DNA of 64,000 nucleotides. Source: Hymenobacter cellulosilyticus (lineage in GTDB: Bacteria; Bacteroidota; Bacteroidia; Cytophagales; Hymenobacteraceae). The notes below the pieces were generated by a model that was not told where the DNA came from, made no database searches, and worked only from the letters and a program-made list of their open reading frames with translations. Where the stretch lies: the NCBI RefSeq assembly GCF_022919215.1, contig NZ_CP095046.1, positions 1,602,501 to 1,666,500 of the forward strand, given 5' to 3'. Shown piece by piece: positions 1 through 11,689 of the stretch. A program made the translations under genes and the position numbers. Position 1 is the stretch's first letter, and every line of letters starts with the position of its first letter.

Positions 1-2865
1 AAACGCTCGGCGTACTGCCCACGGTGGCTGCGCAGGTAGGGGTCGTTGTTGATGAAGGCTTCCAGCTGATTCTGCACTTCGGCCAACGTGCGGGTATCGG
101 TCGTTACCAGCTTGATTTCGCTGGCGTCGCGCACGTCGCGGGGAATATAGATCAGGTCGTTGCCGGTGTTGCCGTCGCTATTCAGGTCGGTGCTGTTACC
201 GTACACATACGTCAGGGGCTGACCCGACAAGCCTTCGTACACGGCCGAGATGGTGGTAGCCAGCTTGTCGGAAGCGTAGTGGAAGGTGTAGCCGGCCGTA
301 GCCAGTACCCGGTGACGACGGTCGTTGAGCGAGAAGCTCAGCTCGGGTTGTTGGGGTCGGTGATGATCTGGTTGAAGCCGAAGTTTGAGGAAGCCGTGGT
401 GTTGAAGCCGCTGTTGATTTCCTTCGACTTACCGTAGGTGTAGGCCACCATCGTGTTCAGGCCATCGGCAAACTGCTTCTGGAGCTGACCCGTCAGGTTG
501 TAGCGGTAACCCTGGTCGGTGTTCTTCAGAATGTATACGTTCGTGAAGTTGGCATCGATGCGGCGGGCGGCGCCGCTGGCGTATACCGGGCGCTTATCGG
601 GGCCCACCAGGTTGCCGATGGGACCAGCCAGGTTAGCATCCTGATAGTAGATGTCGTTCAGGGTTTTCGAGTACATGCCTTCGAGTGTGGCAATAACGTC
701 GCCGGGCAGGCGGAAGTCTACGGCCAAGTTCGAGCGCCACACCTGGGGCAGCTTGAAGTCCTTGGCCAGCACGTTGATCTGAGCCGTTTTCGAAGCACCG
801 GCGCTGTACGTGGTCGGGATACGCTCCACGTTGGTTTCAATTGTCGACAGGTACTTCGGGTTGTTCGGGTTGTTGGTGTTGTTCGCCGTGTTGTTGATGT
901 CGAGGTTACCCTGAATCATGCCGCTGTTGGAGTAGCTGTTGGCAATCCAGACGTACGGCACACGGCCCGTGAAAACACCCGTACCGCCGCGCAGCTGCAC
1001 TTTGGCGTCGTTGTTCAGGTCGTAGTTGAAGCCCAGACGGGGCGCCCACAGCAGCTGGCCGTTGGGCACGTTCTGCGTGTTGATGTCGCCGTACTTGTCG
1101 AAAGCGGGCTGGTTGTCGACCAGGGGTTATACACCGGCTTGTCCAGGAAGATGGGTACGTCGAGACGCAGGCCGGCCGTCAGGCGCAGGTTTTCGAGCAC
1201 GGAGTACTGATCCTGCACGTAGAAGCCCAACTGCATGGCTTTGAAAGCGGCGGCCCCGTCGCTGCCGTTGGTAGCGTAGGAAGCCTGCACGCGGGTGGCC
1301 TTGTCCTGGTAGAAGTTCTGCAGCGAGGTGAAGGTGTAAGCCCCGTTGCCGTCGGCAATAAACTGGTTGCGGAACTTGAAGCCTTCGTTGTGCGTGCCCA
1401 GCGTGACGGTGTGCTTGCCAAACGAGGCGGTCAGGTTGTCGGTTACTTCCACGATGTCCTGGTTCAGGCTGTTCAGAGCCGAGCTACGCTCCGTACCGAA
1501 GAGGTAGGTGTTGCCGTTGTCGGCAATGCTGAAGGCCGGCAGCAACGTGCCGCGCGTGTTCCGACGGTCCCGAATGCGGCTGTAGCTTACCAAAAACTTG
1601 TTGGAGAAGCGGCCGAAGCGGCTGTTGAGTTCAGCTACCGAGCTGTTGGTCACGTTGCTGAAGCGGTAGCCGTTGTTGCCGAAGCGGAAGTTGATGGAAG
1701 TGCGGGTGATGTTGTCGGCAAAGGCCTCCACGTAGTTGTGGCGCAGCGTGAGCTGGTGGTTGGTCGACAAGTTGAAGTCCAGACGGCCAAACACCTTGTT
1801 GCTTTCCGTGCGCAGAATCTCCTCGTCGGTGCTGCCCACGTCGTAGCCGTAGCGCTGCTTGGCGTAGGCGGCAATGCCGGCCAGGGTCGTTGGGTTGATG
1901 CTCGAGGACGAGGTGCCGGGCGTGAAGCCCAGCGGGGTGCTGGCGCGGGCAATTTCGCCGTTCAGGAAAAAGAAGACCTTGTCGCGCACCACGGCGCCGC
2001 CAATGCGGAAGCCGGTCTGGTAGTTCGAGAACTTGTCGGCCTTGGTGCGGGGTTCAGTTACGCTCTTGCCGATGGTGTTCTGGTTACGACCAAAGCCGTA
2101 AATCGAAGCCGACAGATCGTTCGAGCCCGAGCGGGTTACGGCGTTGATGCCGCCGCCGGTGAAGTTGCCCAGCATCACGTCGTAAGGCGACACGACTACC
2201 TGGATTTCCTGGATAGCGTCGAGGGCAATCGGCTGGGTGCCGGCCTGTCCGCCGGGCGTAGCGCTGGGAGCCAGACCAAACACGTCGTTGTTCACGGCAC
2301 CGTCGATGGTGATGTTGTTGTAGCGGTTGTTGGAGCCGCCAATCGAGCTGCTGCCGCCGCCGTTGGCCTGGGGCGTGAGGCGCACGAAGTCGTTCAACGA
2401 GCGGTTCAGGGTGGGCAGGCGCTGGAGCTGCTCCCGCGAAATGCGGGTTTCCGAGCCCATGCGGCTGGCGTTCATGATACCGTCGCGGCGGGCGCTAACC
2501 ACTACTTCGTTCAGTTGCTCCGTAGCTTCGTTCAGGTTGATGTCGAGGCGCAGGTTCTGGCCCAGGCTCAGGTACACGCCTTCCCGGGTAATGTCTTTGT
2601 AGCCGATGTAGGTTACACGGACGCTGTAAGGGCCGCCGACGCGCATGTTCTGCAGGTTGTAGCGCCCTTCCGAGTTGGTGGGGGCAATGTACTGCGTATT
2701 GGTAGGAGCATGAATGGCAATGATGGTTGCCCCGGGGAGCTCGGCCCCTTCCTTGTCGGTGATGCTGCCGCTCATGGCGGCGGTAGTGCTTTGCGCCATG
2801 CCCAACCGCACTGACAGCAGCGTCAGGAACAGCAACACTAAATGGCGTAATCGTAAGTTACTCAT
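1..2865 (-). CDS. Oar-like TonB-dependent outer-membrane receptor (3' end outside window, two frame breaks)
   Basis: An outer-membrane receptor that would import a large substrate using TonB energy; the substrate is unknown. The start at 2865 gives a signal peptide ending near MAQS, then a carboxypeptidase-regulatory-like domain (about residues 30-110, GSITDKEGAELPGATI), then a plug domain (about 130-250, with NNRYNNITIDGAVNNDVFG) and the beginning of the barrel. About 955 residues are visible and the C-terminus runs off the left edge. The frame is lost at the G-runs 1123-1126 and 345-347 (plus-strand positions). Adding one base at each restores a continuous barrel (APRLGFNYDLNNDAKVQL, then PNNPELSFSLNDRRHRVL). 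The length and regulatory domain fit the Oar/CarboxypepD_reg receptor family. A SusD partner is not seen in the window. Confidence 0.85.
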
Positions 2866-3536
2866 AAGTAAGCGGTTATTTGAAAAATCCCTTTTTTTTA
2901 AGGGGCCGCAAAGGTAGAAGTTGTTTTTTGTTTTTGCACTATGCTGATATAATTAACCTGCTTGCTGTGTCGTATCACATTAGTTATCAGTAGTAATAGG
3001 CGTTTTAAATAATTTTAAAAAGGTTTTTATGCCTTGAATGGTTGGTTTGAATGCTGCAAATGAGCTATGTGGGTATTGTATTATTATAAGCTAGTTTATT
3101 AGATTAAGTGTAAGCAAGTCTTGCGCTTTGCCCCTGAAAAGGCCATTTGTTGTCGTTATCTGCTGCTTGCCTGGCCAGGGTATTAAATAGTGCGGCAGTC
3201 AGGCAAGTGATTGGGCAGCAGGCTAAACAAAATCAGCTCCGGCTCACTGGATGGAAAGCCTGCTTCAGGGCAGTAGCTCGGCTTCGTGGTGGCTCGGTCA
3301 GCAACAAGGGCACTTGGCTTAGCCTAAGCAAGGGCTACTCCTGCTGCCTGGGCTGGCATGCAGTTGTTGGGCTGGTTTAAATAAGCGTTTTGGTAAGCTT
3401 CTGCCGAACCTATAGATGTAGAGTTGGAAGTAATTTCGGTCTGGCACTGGCCTTGGGGTCCTAATCCGCCGTACCTTCGCAGGTCTAATTGCTGAGGCGG
3501 AAACCTTCCCGGTTGCTTCGGCTGTTTAAGCTTTCT
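2866..3536. other. Intergenic region between divergent receptor and uvrA genes
   Basis: This 671-base stretch holds no gene I can support. The first 250 bases are much richer in A and T than the neighbours, as expected for promoter DNA. A minus-strand TACCTTTG (-7 type) lies at 2909-2916 ahead of the receptor, and a plus-strand TACCTTCG at 3472-3479 ahead of uvrA. The small open frames here have no recognisable content. Confidence 0.6.
2909..2916 (-). promoter_or_regulatory. Putative -7 element (TACCTTTG) of the receptor gene
   Basis: The minus strand reads TACCTTTG about 45 bases ahead of the receptor start, matching the Bacteroidota TAnnTTTG consensus. I do not see a convincing -33 TTG at the usual distance, so this is a partial match. 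Confidence 0.4.
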
Positions 3537-6371
3537 ATGGCCAAAGAATCTTTGCAAGTAGCCGCCCCCGCGGCCGACCCGATTGACCAGCTCGACCCCC
3601 GCGAGTTCATTCTGATTAAGAATGCGCGGGTGCATAACCTCAAAAATCTCAGCGTGGCGCTGCCGCGCAACAAGTTTATCGTCGTCACGGGCCTTTCGGG
3701 CTCGGGCAAGTCCAGCCTGGCCTTCGACACGCTCTACGCCGAAGGGCAGCGCATGTACGTGGAAAGTCTGAGCTCTTACGCCCGGCAGTTTCTGGGTCGC
3801 ATGGACAAGCCCGACGTGGACTATATCCGCGGTATTTCGCCGGCCATTGCCATCGAGCAGAAGGTCAGCATCAAGAATAACCGCTCCACGGTAGGCACCA
3901 GCACCGAGATTTACGACTACCTCAAGCTGCTCTTCGCCCGGGTGGGCCGCACGTTTTCGCCCGTCAGCGGCGAGCAGGTACGCAAAGACACCGTGGCCGA
4001 CGTAGTCGACTACCTCTTTGGACTGGAAGACGGCGCCCGTGCTACCATTCTGGCCCCGCTGCTGCCCTCCGAGGAAGGCCGGCCTATGAGCAAGGAGCTG
4101 GATTTGCTCCTGCAGAAAGGCTACAGCCGCGTGGTCATCAACGACGACGAAACCGCCTTTATCGAGGACCTTATTGGCGAAGGCAAGCCCGAGGTGAAGG
4201 GCGCGGTTTACATCATGATTGACCGGGCCGTTATCCGCCCCGGCGACGAAGACCTGCAGTTCCGCCTGTCGGACTCGGTGCAAACGGCGTTTTTCGAAGG
4301 CCACGGCACCTGCCTGGTCCGCTTGGACAACGAAACCCGCACCTTCTCCGACCGGTTTGAGCTCGACGGCATGGTGTTCGAGGAGCCCAACGTCAACTTC
4401 TTCTCCTTCAATAACCCTTACGGCGCCTGCCAGACCTGCGAAGGGTTCGGCTCGGTGCTGGGTATTGATGAGGACCTAGTCATCCCTGACAAGAGCCTGA
4501 CCGTGTACGAGGGTGCCATTGCCCCTGGCGCACCGACAAGCAGAGCGAGTGGCTGAAGCCCCTGCTCAAAAACGGCATCCGCTTCGACTTTCCCATCCAC
4601 CGGCCCTATAACGAGCTGAGTGAGGCCGAGCGAAACTTGCTCTGGAAAGGCAACAAGTACTTCGAGGGTCTCGACCAGTACTTTAAGTGGGTGGCTACTC
4701 AAACCCATAAGATTCAGTACCGCGTGCTGCAAAGTCGCTACCGGGGCCGCACCACCTGCCCGGACTGCCGTGGCACCCGCCTGCGTAAGGATGCCCAGTA
4801 CGTTAAAATCCAGGATCAGAGCATCACCGACATCGTGCTGCTGCCCATCACCAAGGCGCTGGACTTCTTCGAGAATCTGGCCCTAACGGAGCACGAAATG
4901 AAGGTGGCTGAACGCCTGAGCACGGAAATCACCAACCGCCTCGGCTACCTCAACCGCGTGGGCCTGGGCTACCTGACTCTGAACCGCCTGAGCAGCACGC
5001 TCTCGGGTGGCGAGTCGCAGCGTATTTCGCTGGCAACTTCGCTGGGTTCGGCCCTGGTGGGCTCCATGTACATTCTAGACGAGCCCAGCATTGGGCTGCA
5101 CCCCAAAGATGCCGAGCAGCTCATTGGCGTGCTGCGCTCCTTGCAGAAGCTCGGCAACACCGTTATTGTGGTGGAGCACGAGGAGAAGATGATGGAGGAA
5201 GCCGACCAGATCATCGACATCGGGCCCGAAGCCGGCAGCGGCGGCGGCCACCTGATGTTCCAGGGCACGTATCCCGAGATTCTCAAGAACACGACCACCT
5301 ATACCGGCAAGTACCTCAGCGGGGCTATGGAGGTGAAAGTACCCCAGATCCGGCGGCCCTGGCGCAACGCGCTGGAGGTAACCGGGGCCCGGGAGAATAA
5401 CCTGAAGAACGTCAACGCCAAGTTCCCGCTGGGCGTGATGACCGTGGTAACCGGCGTGTCGGGCTCGGGCAAATCGACCTTGGTGAAGCGCATTCTGGCC
5501 CCGGCCGTAGCTAAGCAGCTCGGCGGCGGGCAGGGGAGGCCACCGGCAAGTTTGACCGCCTGATGGGCGTGCAGGGCCAGGTGTCCCACGTCGAGTTTGT
5601 CGACCAGAACCCCATCGGCAAAAGCAGCCGCTCCAATCCGGTGACGTACGTGAAGGCCTACGATGCCATCCGGACGCTGTTTTCGGATCAACCCTTAGCT
5701 AAGGCCCGGGGTCTGAAACCTTCCCACTTCTCCTTCAACATCGAGGGCGGCCGTTGCGAGGTGTGCCAGGGCGAAGGTCAGGTCAAGATTGAAATGCAGT
5801 TCATGGCCGATATCTATTTGACTTGTGAAAGCTGCGGCGGCCGCAAGTTCAAGCAGGATATTCTGGACGTAAAATTCCAGGACAAGGGCATCGACGAAGT
5901 GCTGGAAATGACTGTGGCCGACGCCGTGGAGTTTTTCAAAGGCCAGCCCAAAGTAGCCGAGCGCCTCAAGCCGCTGGATGATGTAGGCCTGGGCTACATC
6001 CGCCTGGGGCAGTCGGCCAATACCCTGTCGGGCGGGGAAGCCCAGCGCGTGAAGCTGGCTTCCTTCCTGACCAAAGGCGCCACCCTGCAACAGGACAAAA
6101 TCCTGTTCATCTTCGACGAGCCCAGCACCGGCCTGCATTTCCACGACATTGCCAAGCTGCTTAAGGCCCTCAACGCCCTGATTGAGCAAGGCAACTCGGT
6201 GCTCATTATCGAGCACAACATGGACATCATCAAGTGCGCCGACTGGATTATTGACCTTGGCCCGAGGGCGGTACCAACGGCGGCCACCTGCTGTTTGAGG
6301 GCACGCCCGAGGACATGCTGGCCCATAAGGACACCAACCACACGGCTCGTTTCCTGGCCGAAAAGCTGTAA
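3537..6371 (+). CDS. uvrA: Excinuclease ABC subunit A UvrA (three frame breaks)
   Basis: UvrA is the damage-recognition ATPase of nucleotide excision repair; it loads UvrB on lesions. With three one-base repairs the product is 945 residues, the normal length for the family. Visible parts are the first Walker A (GLSGSGKSS, about residues 52-60), zinc-binding cysteine pairs (CQTCEGFG and CPDCRGTR), LSGGESQR with [11 protein letters not shown], the second Walker A ([10 protein letters not shown]), a second zinc module (CEVCQGEG and CESCGGRK), and LSGGEAQR with [11 protein letters not shown]. The frame breaks at CCCC 4522-4525, GGGG 5533-5536 and CCC 6261-6263; each is healed by one added base. 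The start at 3537 (MAKESLQ) is preferred over an upstream ATG because it fits family N-termini. An intrinsic terminator follows. Confidence 0.95.
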
Positions 6372-6401
6372 GCCCAACTGCCCGGGTTTGCCGTAAAAAC
6401 C

Positions 6402-6432
6402 AAAAGAGCCGCCCGTAAGGCGGCTCTTTTTT
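6402..6432 (+). terminator. Intrinsic terminator after uvrA
   Basis: GAGCCGCC and GGCGGCTC form a GC-rich hairpin followed by a run of six T. It ends 14 bases before the next start. Confidence 0.85.
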
Positions 6433-6445
6433 ACGTAGAACGACT

Positions 6446-6859
6446 ATGATATTAGGCGCCGAAGAACAAATCAAAGTAGGGCAGCCCGAGCCCGGGCAGG
6501 AAAACCAGCTCATCAGCAGCACCGCCACCGGCCACGAGTTTGAAGTCATGTTCGAGGACGATGGCGAAACCGGCTACCTCTACGCCCTGCGCAACGGCGA
6601 CGAACTGGAAATCCTGGATGCTCTGCACATCTATAACGTGGCCGACGTGCAGGACCGCGAAACGCCGGTCACGGTGCAGGTTTTCTGGGACGTGGCCCAG
6701 ACCACGGCGGCCCTGATTATTGCCGGCTACTGCCACGCGCTGTACGACTTTCAGCGGCAGATGGGCTTTTGCCGCAACGCCTTTCCGCCCGCCAAAAACG
6801 GGCAAACCGGCTCCCGGGAGCTGACCGACGAGCTGGTCGAGAAGTACTTCGCCGCCTAA
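6446..6859 (+). CDS. DUF2251-like small cytoplasmic protein
   Basis: A 137-residue protein with no signal peptide or membrane segment. The motif FEDDGETGYLYAL followed by DALHIYNV and a hydrophobic GYCHALYDF near the C-terminus is the pattern I recall for DUF2251 proteins, whose function is not known. It starts 14 bases after the uvrA terminator and its stop overlaps the convergent PepSY gene by 4 bases, so the two transcripts run into each other without a terminator between them. The frame is intact. The family name rests on memory of the motif order, not on a search. Confidence 0.7.
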   Translation: MILGAEEQIKVGQPEPGQENQLISSTATGHEFEVMFEDDGETGYLYALRNGDELEILDALHIYNVADVQDRETPVTVQVFWDVAQTTAALIIAGYCHALYDFQRQMGFCRNAFPPAKNGQTGSRELTDELVEKYFAA

Positions 6860-8001
6860 ACAGCCACGGCCACTTCCCGGCCCCGCTGCTTCTTAGGCTT
6901 CTTGCGGCGGCCCCACCACATCAGAAAGCCCGTCACCGGCAAACTGGCCGAAACCAAGCTGCCCAGAAACGCCAGAATCTTGCCGCCCAGGCCCAGCACC
7001 TGGCCCGTGTGCAGGTCGTAGTTCACGTCGGCTAGCTTCTGCCCATTGCTTTTGCTCTCGTGCGGAATGGCTTTGAGCAACTGCCCCGATACGGGGTGGA
7101 AGTAGTATTCGTCGCGGTGATAGTAATACAAAGCTCGCTCGTAGGCAATGTTGTACACGGGCTGCTTGGGCGAAGCCGGTAGGCCCAGGAAAATCATCTT
7201 GGCAGCGGGGGAGCTGCGGCGAATCTGCTGGTAGTAAAAGTCGGCTACGGGTATAGGCGTGGCCGTTACGGCTTGCAGGGTGTCTACCGTGGGCGGCGTT
7301 TTCTCGGCTGGGTAGTCGTGGCCGGCATTGCTGACGAAGTACACCGACTTCAAGACCCACTCGTAGCTCATCATCAGGCCGGTCAAGGCCAGCAGCAGGG
7401 CAATGGTGGCCGCGTAGAAGCCCAGCACGCTGTGCAAATCGTAGTTTACGCGCCGCCACCGGGCCCCCCACTTGATAGTGAAGCTGCGCTTTCGGTCGGT
7501 TTTGCGCTTGGGCCACCACAGAACAATGCCCGTTATGAGCATCACCACGAACACCAGCACAGCCACGCCCACCACTTCTCCCCCAATTTCCTCGGGCAGC
7601 AGCAGGTACATATGCAAATCCTGGATGATGCTGAAAAAGTCGCGGTGCAGGTCGAGGTGGGCTAATTCCTGGCCCGTATAGGGATTCAGTGCGGTAGCAA
7701 AATATTCGCCCTGCTTGTCCGTGGTATAGAGCACCGTCGACCGGTCGGGGCCCATATACATAAAGAAGGCGGGCTTCAGCTCCGGATGATTCGTCTTGGT
7801 AATGGCCTGCAAACGGGAGGGCAGCAGAAACTCGGTCGGCTGGGCCGGTACTTCCACCTTGCGCCAGTCCTGGGTAGCATCCCGGATTTCATCCTGAAAG
7901 GTGAAAATAGCCCCGGTTAAGCTCACAATAAACACAACCAGCCCGGACGAGAGTCCGAGCCAGAGGTGCAGTTTGCCAACGACTTTTTTGAAGGTGGTCA
8001 T
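6856..8001 (-). CDS. PepSY-associated TM protein, likely ferric-siderophore reductase
   Basis: A 381-residue inner-membrane protein of the PepSY-TM (PiuB-like) family. There are four hydrophobic segments: residues about 13-35 (LHLWLGLSSGLVVFIVSLTG), about 145-165 (GVAVLVFVVMLITGIVLWWP), about 195-215, and one near the C-terminus (LGSLVSASLPVTGFLMWWGRR). Paired histidines in LHLWLG, LHRDF, LHMYLL, LHSVLGF and LHTGQVLG fit haem or metal ligands. The start at 8001 (MTTFKKV) places the first segment as expected; an upstream ATG at 8025 would add eight unsupported residues. The siderophore receptor gene lies directly upstream on the same strand, so the pair probably imports and reduces iron-siderophore. 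Confidence 0.8.
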   Translation of the reverse strand: MTTFKKVVGKLHLWLGLSSGLVVFIVSLTGAIFTFQDEIRDATQDWRKVEVPAQPTEFLLPSRLQAITKTNHPELKPAFFMYMGPDRSTVLYTTDKQGEYFATALNPYTGQELAHLDLHRDFFSIIQDLHMYLLLPEEIGGEVVGVAVLVFVVMLITGIVLWWPKRKTDRKRSFTIKWGARWRRVNYDLHSVLGFYAATIALLLALTGLMMSYEWVLKSVYFVSNAGHDYPAEKTPPTVDTLQAVTATPIPVADFYYQQIRRSSPAAKMIFLGLPASPKQPVYNIAYERALYYYHRDEYYFHPVSGQLLKAIPHESKSNGQKLADVNYDLHTGQVLGLGGKILAFLGSLVSASLPVTGFLMWWGRRKKPKKQRGREVAVAV

Positions 8002-8032
8002 AACGGAAGCAGTGTACTTTAACAAAAAGCAT

Positions 8033-8118
8033 CATGCTGAGTTTGTCGAAGCATCCCACTACTGCCAAACTAATCGTAGTTGCGGCAGCAATAAAGGTGC
8101 TTCGCCAAGCTCAGCATG
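8033..8118. repeat. REP-like palindromic element between receptor and reductase genes
   Basis: Two arms, CATGCTGAGTTTGTCGAAGC (from 8033) and GCTTCGCCAAGCTCAGCATG (to 8118), are imperfect inverted copies separated by about 40 bases. The wording resembles dispersed intergenic palindromes common in Cytophagales genomes. It lies inside the presumed iron-uptake operon and may act as a terminator or RNA stabiliser. Confidence 0.65.
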
Positions 8119-8131
8119 ACGCTGCTGGCAC

Positions 8132-10584
8132 TTAGAACTTGTAGGCTACGCTGCCCACGATACTGCGCAGCTTCTGCGGATTTGCCGTGGTATAGCCATT
8201 CCAGTACTGTTGGTTGGTCAGGTTGTCAACTTTGGCCGAGAGGCGGTACTTGGGCTGGTCGTAGAAAACTGAGGCGTTCAGCACGGTGTAGGAGGGCAGC
8301 GTAAACACGTCGCTCCTCAGATTTTTGATCCGGTTGTCGCTGGCGTAGTTGCCGCCCACCCCGAAGCCCAGGCCTTGCAGGGCGGAAGCGGGCAGGCGGT
8401 AGCTCAGCCACAAGTTGCCCAGCCAGGGCGAGCCGGCGGTGCTGGGGCGGCGGCCGTTTTCTTCTTCCGATGCCTGCGTGAACTTCGAATCGTTGTAGCT
8501 CATGCCCGCCACCACGTTGAAGCCCGTGAAAGGGCTGGCCACGATGTCCAGCTCCACGCCCCGGCTGTTTTGGGTGCCGTCTTGTACCTGCGTGAACTTG
8601 GCGGCACCGATGGGGTCAGGGGAAGTACGCAGCAGGTTTTTCACCCGAATATCGTAGTAGCTTGCCGTGGCGCTCAGCTTGCCGGCGAAGGCTTCCAGTT
8701 TGATGCCTAATTCAACCTGATTGGCCTGCTCCAATCGGGCAGTGCGCTGGGCCACGCTGTCGGCGTCCGTAACGTCGTAAGCGTTGTACACGCCCCGGTT
8801 GTTGAAGCTGTTCTGGTAGTTGGCAAACACCGAAACCCGGTCTTTCACTGGCTGAAACACGAGGCCAAACTTCGGCGACAATGCCGTTTGGGTGTAGTCG
8901 TCGGCGGCGTTGCCGGTGGTGCCTTGGGTGTTGAACCGGTCTACGCGCAGGGCCGCCAGCACACTCAGACGGTCAGTCAGATTAAGCACGTCGGAAGCAA
9001 AGGCGCTGTACACGTTGCGCTTGTTGACAACGGGGTACACGAAGTCGATTTTGCCGGCGTCGTAGCGGGCCTGCAGGTTGGTAGCGTTGAAACCTGCGTA
9101 GGCTTCCGGCGCTAATCCCAGCGGCAGCTTATCGTAGGTGCTGCCGAAGAAGTGCTGGTCAGAGTCGATGTGCAGGTAGTCCAAACCCAGCACCACGCGG
9201 TTGCGCAGGCGACCCAGCTGAAAGTCGCCGTTGAAGAGCTGCTGCACTTCCACTACGCCCACCGTGCTATTGTCCGTCGATTGGTCGGCCCGGGTTACCG
9301 AGTAACGTCCGTCCGCTTCGCGGCCCAGAGAGAAGTAGGCGCCGAAGCCGTCGGAGTAGCTGTGGCTGCTGGTAATGTTGGTAGAGGAGCTGAAGCCCGG
9401 TGCAATCTGGTAGTTGACCTGGCCAAACAGATTGGTGCTGCGCGAGTCCAGGGCCAGGTCGCCGCCCATGTAGGAGTTGCGGTAGTCCAAGGGCAACTCA
9501 TCCGCCCGCGACACGCCCAGGCTGTTCGACAGGTAGAAAAACATCTGGCGGCCTATGCTGCGGCCCTTCATAAACTCGGCGTCTAGGTTGATAGTCAGCC
9601 GGTCGGTAGGGCGGTAGGTGAGGCTAGGGGCCACGGCAATGCTCTTGGCGTAGCCCGCGTTCTGGAAGTTGTCTTCGTAATTGTAAGCCGTATTCAGGCG
9701 GAAAGCCAGGGTCTTGGGCTGGTCGGCCGGCGTGTTGGGGTCCACCAAATTCACGTCGGTACTCACGCGGTGCAGGCCATAGCTTCCAGCTGCCAACCCG
9801 ATTTCACCGCCCACCTTGTCGTGGGGCGCTTCGTGACGCGGTTTACCAAGCCGCCATAAGACGTCAGGGCGCTGCCAAAGAGCGTGGCCGACGGGCCCTT
9901 AATAACTTCGAGCTTTTCCAGGTTTACCGCGTCGATGGCGCTTGAAACGTTGCCCGCCAAACCGTTGCGGAGCTGGCTTTGCACGATGAAGCCGCGGGTG
10001 TTGTAAAAGCTGCCCCCGTCGCCGCTGCGGCCCGTCGACTCCCACATCCGCTGAATGCCGGGCGCGTTGCGCATGGCATCATCCACCGAAAATACCAGCT
10101 GCTCGGTTAGCAGCTCTTTGCTCACCGTGGCGTACACCTGCGGGTTCTCCAGGTTCTGCAGCGGCATCTTGCTCACGAAATTGGATTCGCGGCGGGCAAA
10201 CTTGTTGGTCTTACTACCTTCTACCACTACTTCGCTGAGCTGCTCGGTGCTTTCGGTAAGTACGAAGTTCTGGGTGCTGGTCTCGCCCGCGGCCAGCTTC
10301 ACGCGCCGCTCCTGCGCTCCAAAGCCTACCAGCCGCACGTGCAGCGAGTAGGTACCAGCCGCCAGGTTGTCGAGCCGAAAGGTGCCTTCTGCATCGGTAT
10401 TAGCGCCCAGCGCCGTGCCTTTAACGCCCACTCCGGCGCCAGCTACTGGCTGCCCCGCCGCCGTAGTCACGCGGCCCTGGATAATGGCGTTTTGCCCCTG
10501 GGCCGTAAGGGCCAGCAGGGAAAGCAGCAGAGTAAATATGGTCAGTGCCAACTGTCGGGTTGGCTGCACAAGTAGTGGTTGCAT
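8132..10584 (-). CDS. TonB-dependent siderophore receptor (one frame break)
   Basis: An outer-membrane receptor for a ferric siderophore. The corrected product is 817 residues: signal peptide (about 1-35), a CarboxypepD_reg-like beta-sandwich (about 37-115, GRVTTAAGQPVAGAGVGVKG), a plug domain (RNAPGIQRMWESTGRSGDGG, VIKGPSATLFGSALTSYGGL) and a barrel ending in SIVGSVAYKF, a typical C-terminal aromatic residue. The VIKGPxATLFG and GGLVNRVTKRP motifs are those of FhuA/FecA-type siderophore receptors. The frame breaks at GGGG 9823-9826; one added base joins KRPHDKVGGEIGLAAGSYG. I chose 10584 as start because it opens the signal peptide; an upstream ATG at 10641 adds a non-signal leader. It forms an uptake module with the downstream PepSY reductase. 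Confidence 0.88.
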
Positions 10585-10766
10585 GCAGGTAATGATTGAG
10601 TAGAACGTTGCAAAACTCCGCAGGGAAATCTGGTAATGCAAGGTTATTTAGACTAATTACAAATAATATTTAGAATTGGTCCAGATAGTCTTAAATCTGA
10701 GTAGATTAATATTTCGTAAGTTTCCTACCATTTCACTTCCTACCGGGCATATGGCTCCGATACTCT

Positions 10767-11596
10767 ATGGAAATTTCAGGTTCTGCTGTGCGAGTCTCTT
10801 CCCGGTTCACCCTTTCAACGTGGCGGTGCCTGGCTGCTCTGAGCATCGTGGGCAACATTGGGCTGAACTACTGGGCCAATGCGCACCCGTTTAATGGGCA
10901 GACGATGGGGGCCGTTTCGGCTCAGTATCCGACGCTGCTTACCCCGGCGGGCTATGCCTTCAGCATCTGGGGCCTGATCTTTCTGGCTTTGGCCGGTTAT
11001 GCGGTATGGCAGCTGCTGCCGGCCCAGCGCAACCTGTATCTGCCCGGCTACATTTCCCGTCCGCTCACCGTAGCCAGCGTCGCTACAGCTGCCTGGGTTG
11101 TGCTCTTTGCCTATGAGCTGATCGAAATCAGTGCCCTGGTGATGCTCATCATCCTGGGCACCCTGATTATGGTGTACGGCCGGGCCCGGCGCCTGGTACT
11201 GGAGCGGAAAGCGCCCCGCTGGTCCAGCATTCCCTTTTCCCTGTATCTGGGCTGGATATCGGTAGCTACGGTTATCAACGTGACCATTGGGTTGCAGCAG
11301 CACCTGTGGCGCGCCGATACGGGCATCTCGGTGATGCTCACGCTGCTGCTGCTGGCGGCGGTAGTTGGTATTGGGCTGGCCGTCAGTAGCGCCTTCCGGG
11401 ATTCGGTTTTCCCTTTGGTGGTGGCCTGGGCGCTACTTGGTATCTGGGTGGCTCAGCGGGCCTCGTATCCGGAGCTGGGATGGGCGGCGTTGGCCGGGCC
11501 AGCATTGTGGCCGTAGGCGGAGTGGCCCTGAGTCTGCGCAAGGTGAGTCGGCGGGGAGGCTATAAAACGGGGAGCACTTCCACTAAGACTTTCTAA
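10767..11596 (+). CDS. TspO/MBR-like tryptophan-rich membrane protein (one frame break)
   Basis: A 276-residue (corrected) inner-membrane protein with about seven hydrophobic segments. GYAFSIWGLIFLALAGYAVW and FSLYLGWISVATVINV correspond to the P-x-x-F-x-x-x-W and W-x-x-A-x-x-x-N signatures of TspO-related proteins, although it is longer than classic five-helix TspO. Members bind tetrapyrroles or are of unknown role. At GGG 11496-11498 one base is missing: without it the frame stops at 11516, with it the frame continues through ASIVAVGGVALSLRKVS to 11596. It lies alone between the receptor and tpiA, divergent from the receptor. Confidence 0.7.
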
Positions 11597-11689
11597 ACCC
11601 GGAGCGGCCCTTACCCCACTCGGTTCGTTGCTCCGCCAATTATCGTTTCTTTGCAGGCAAACGATTCATTCCTCTCCCAACCCTGATTT

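Noticed and set aside
1390..2814. Long plus-strand open frame of 474 codons opposite the TonB receptor
   Set aside because: It is the antisense shadow of a GC-rich gene; it is rich in V, A, G and H without any domain, while the minus strand has receptor motifs throughout.
3147..3380. 77-codon plus-strand frame in the gap before uvrA
   Set aside because: No signal, motif or promoter; composition like random sequence.
3324..4304. Minus-strand frame of 326 codons opposite uvrA
   Set aside because: The plus strand encodes UvrA residues here without doubt; the antisense frame has no recognisable content.
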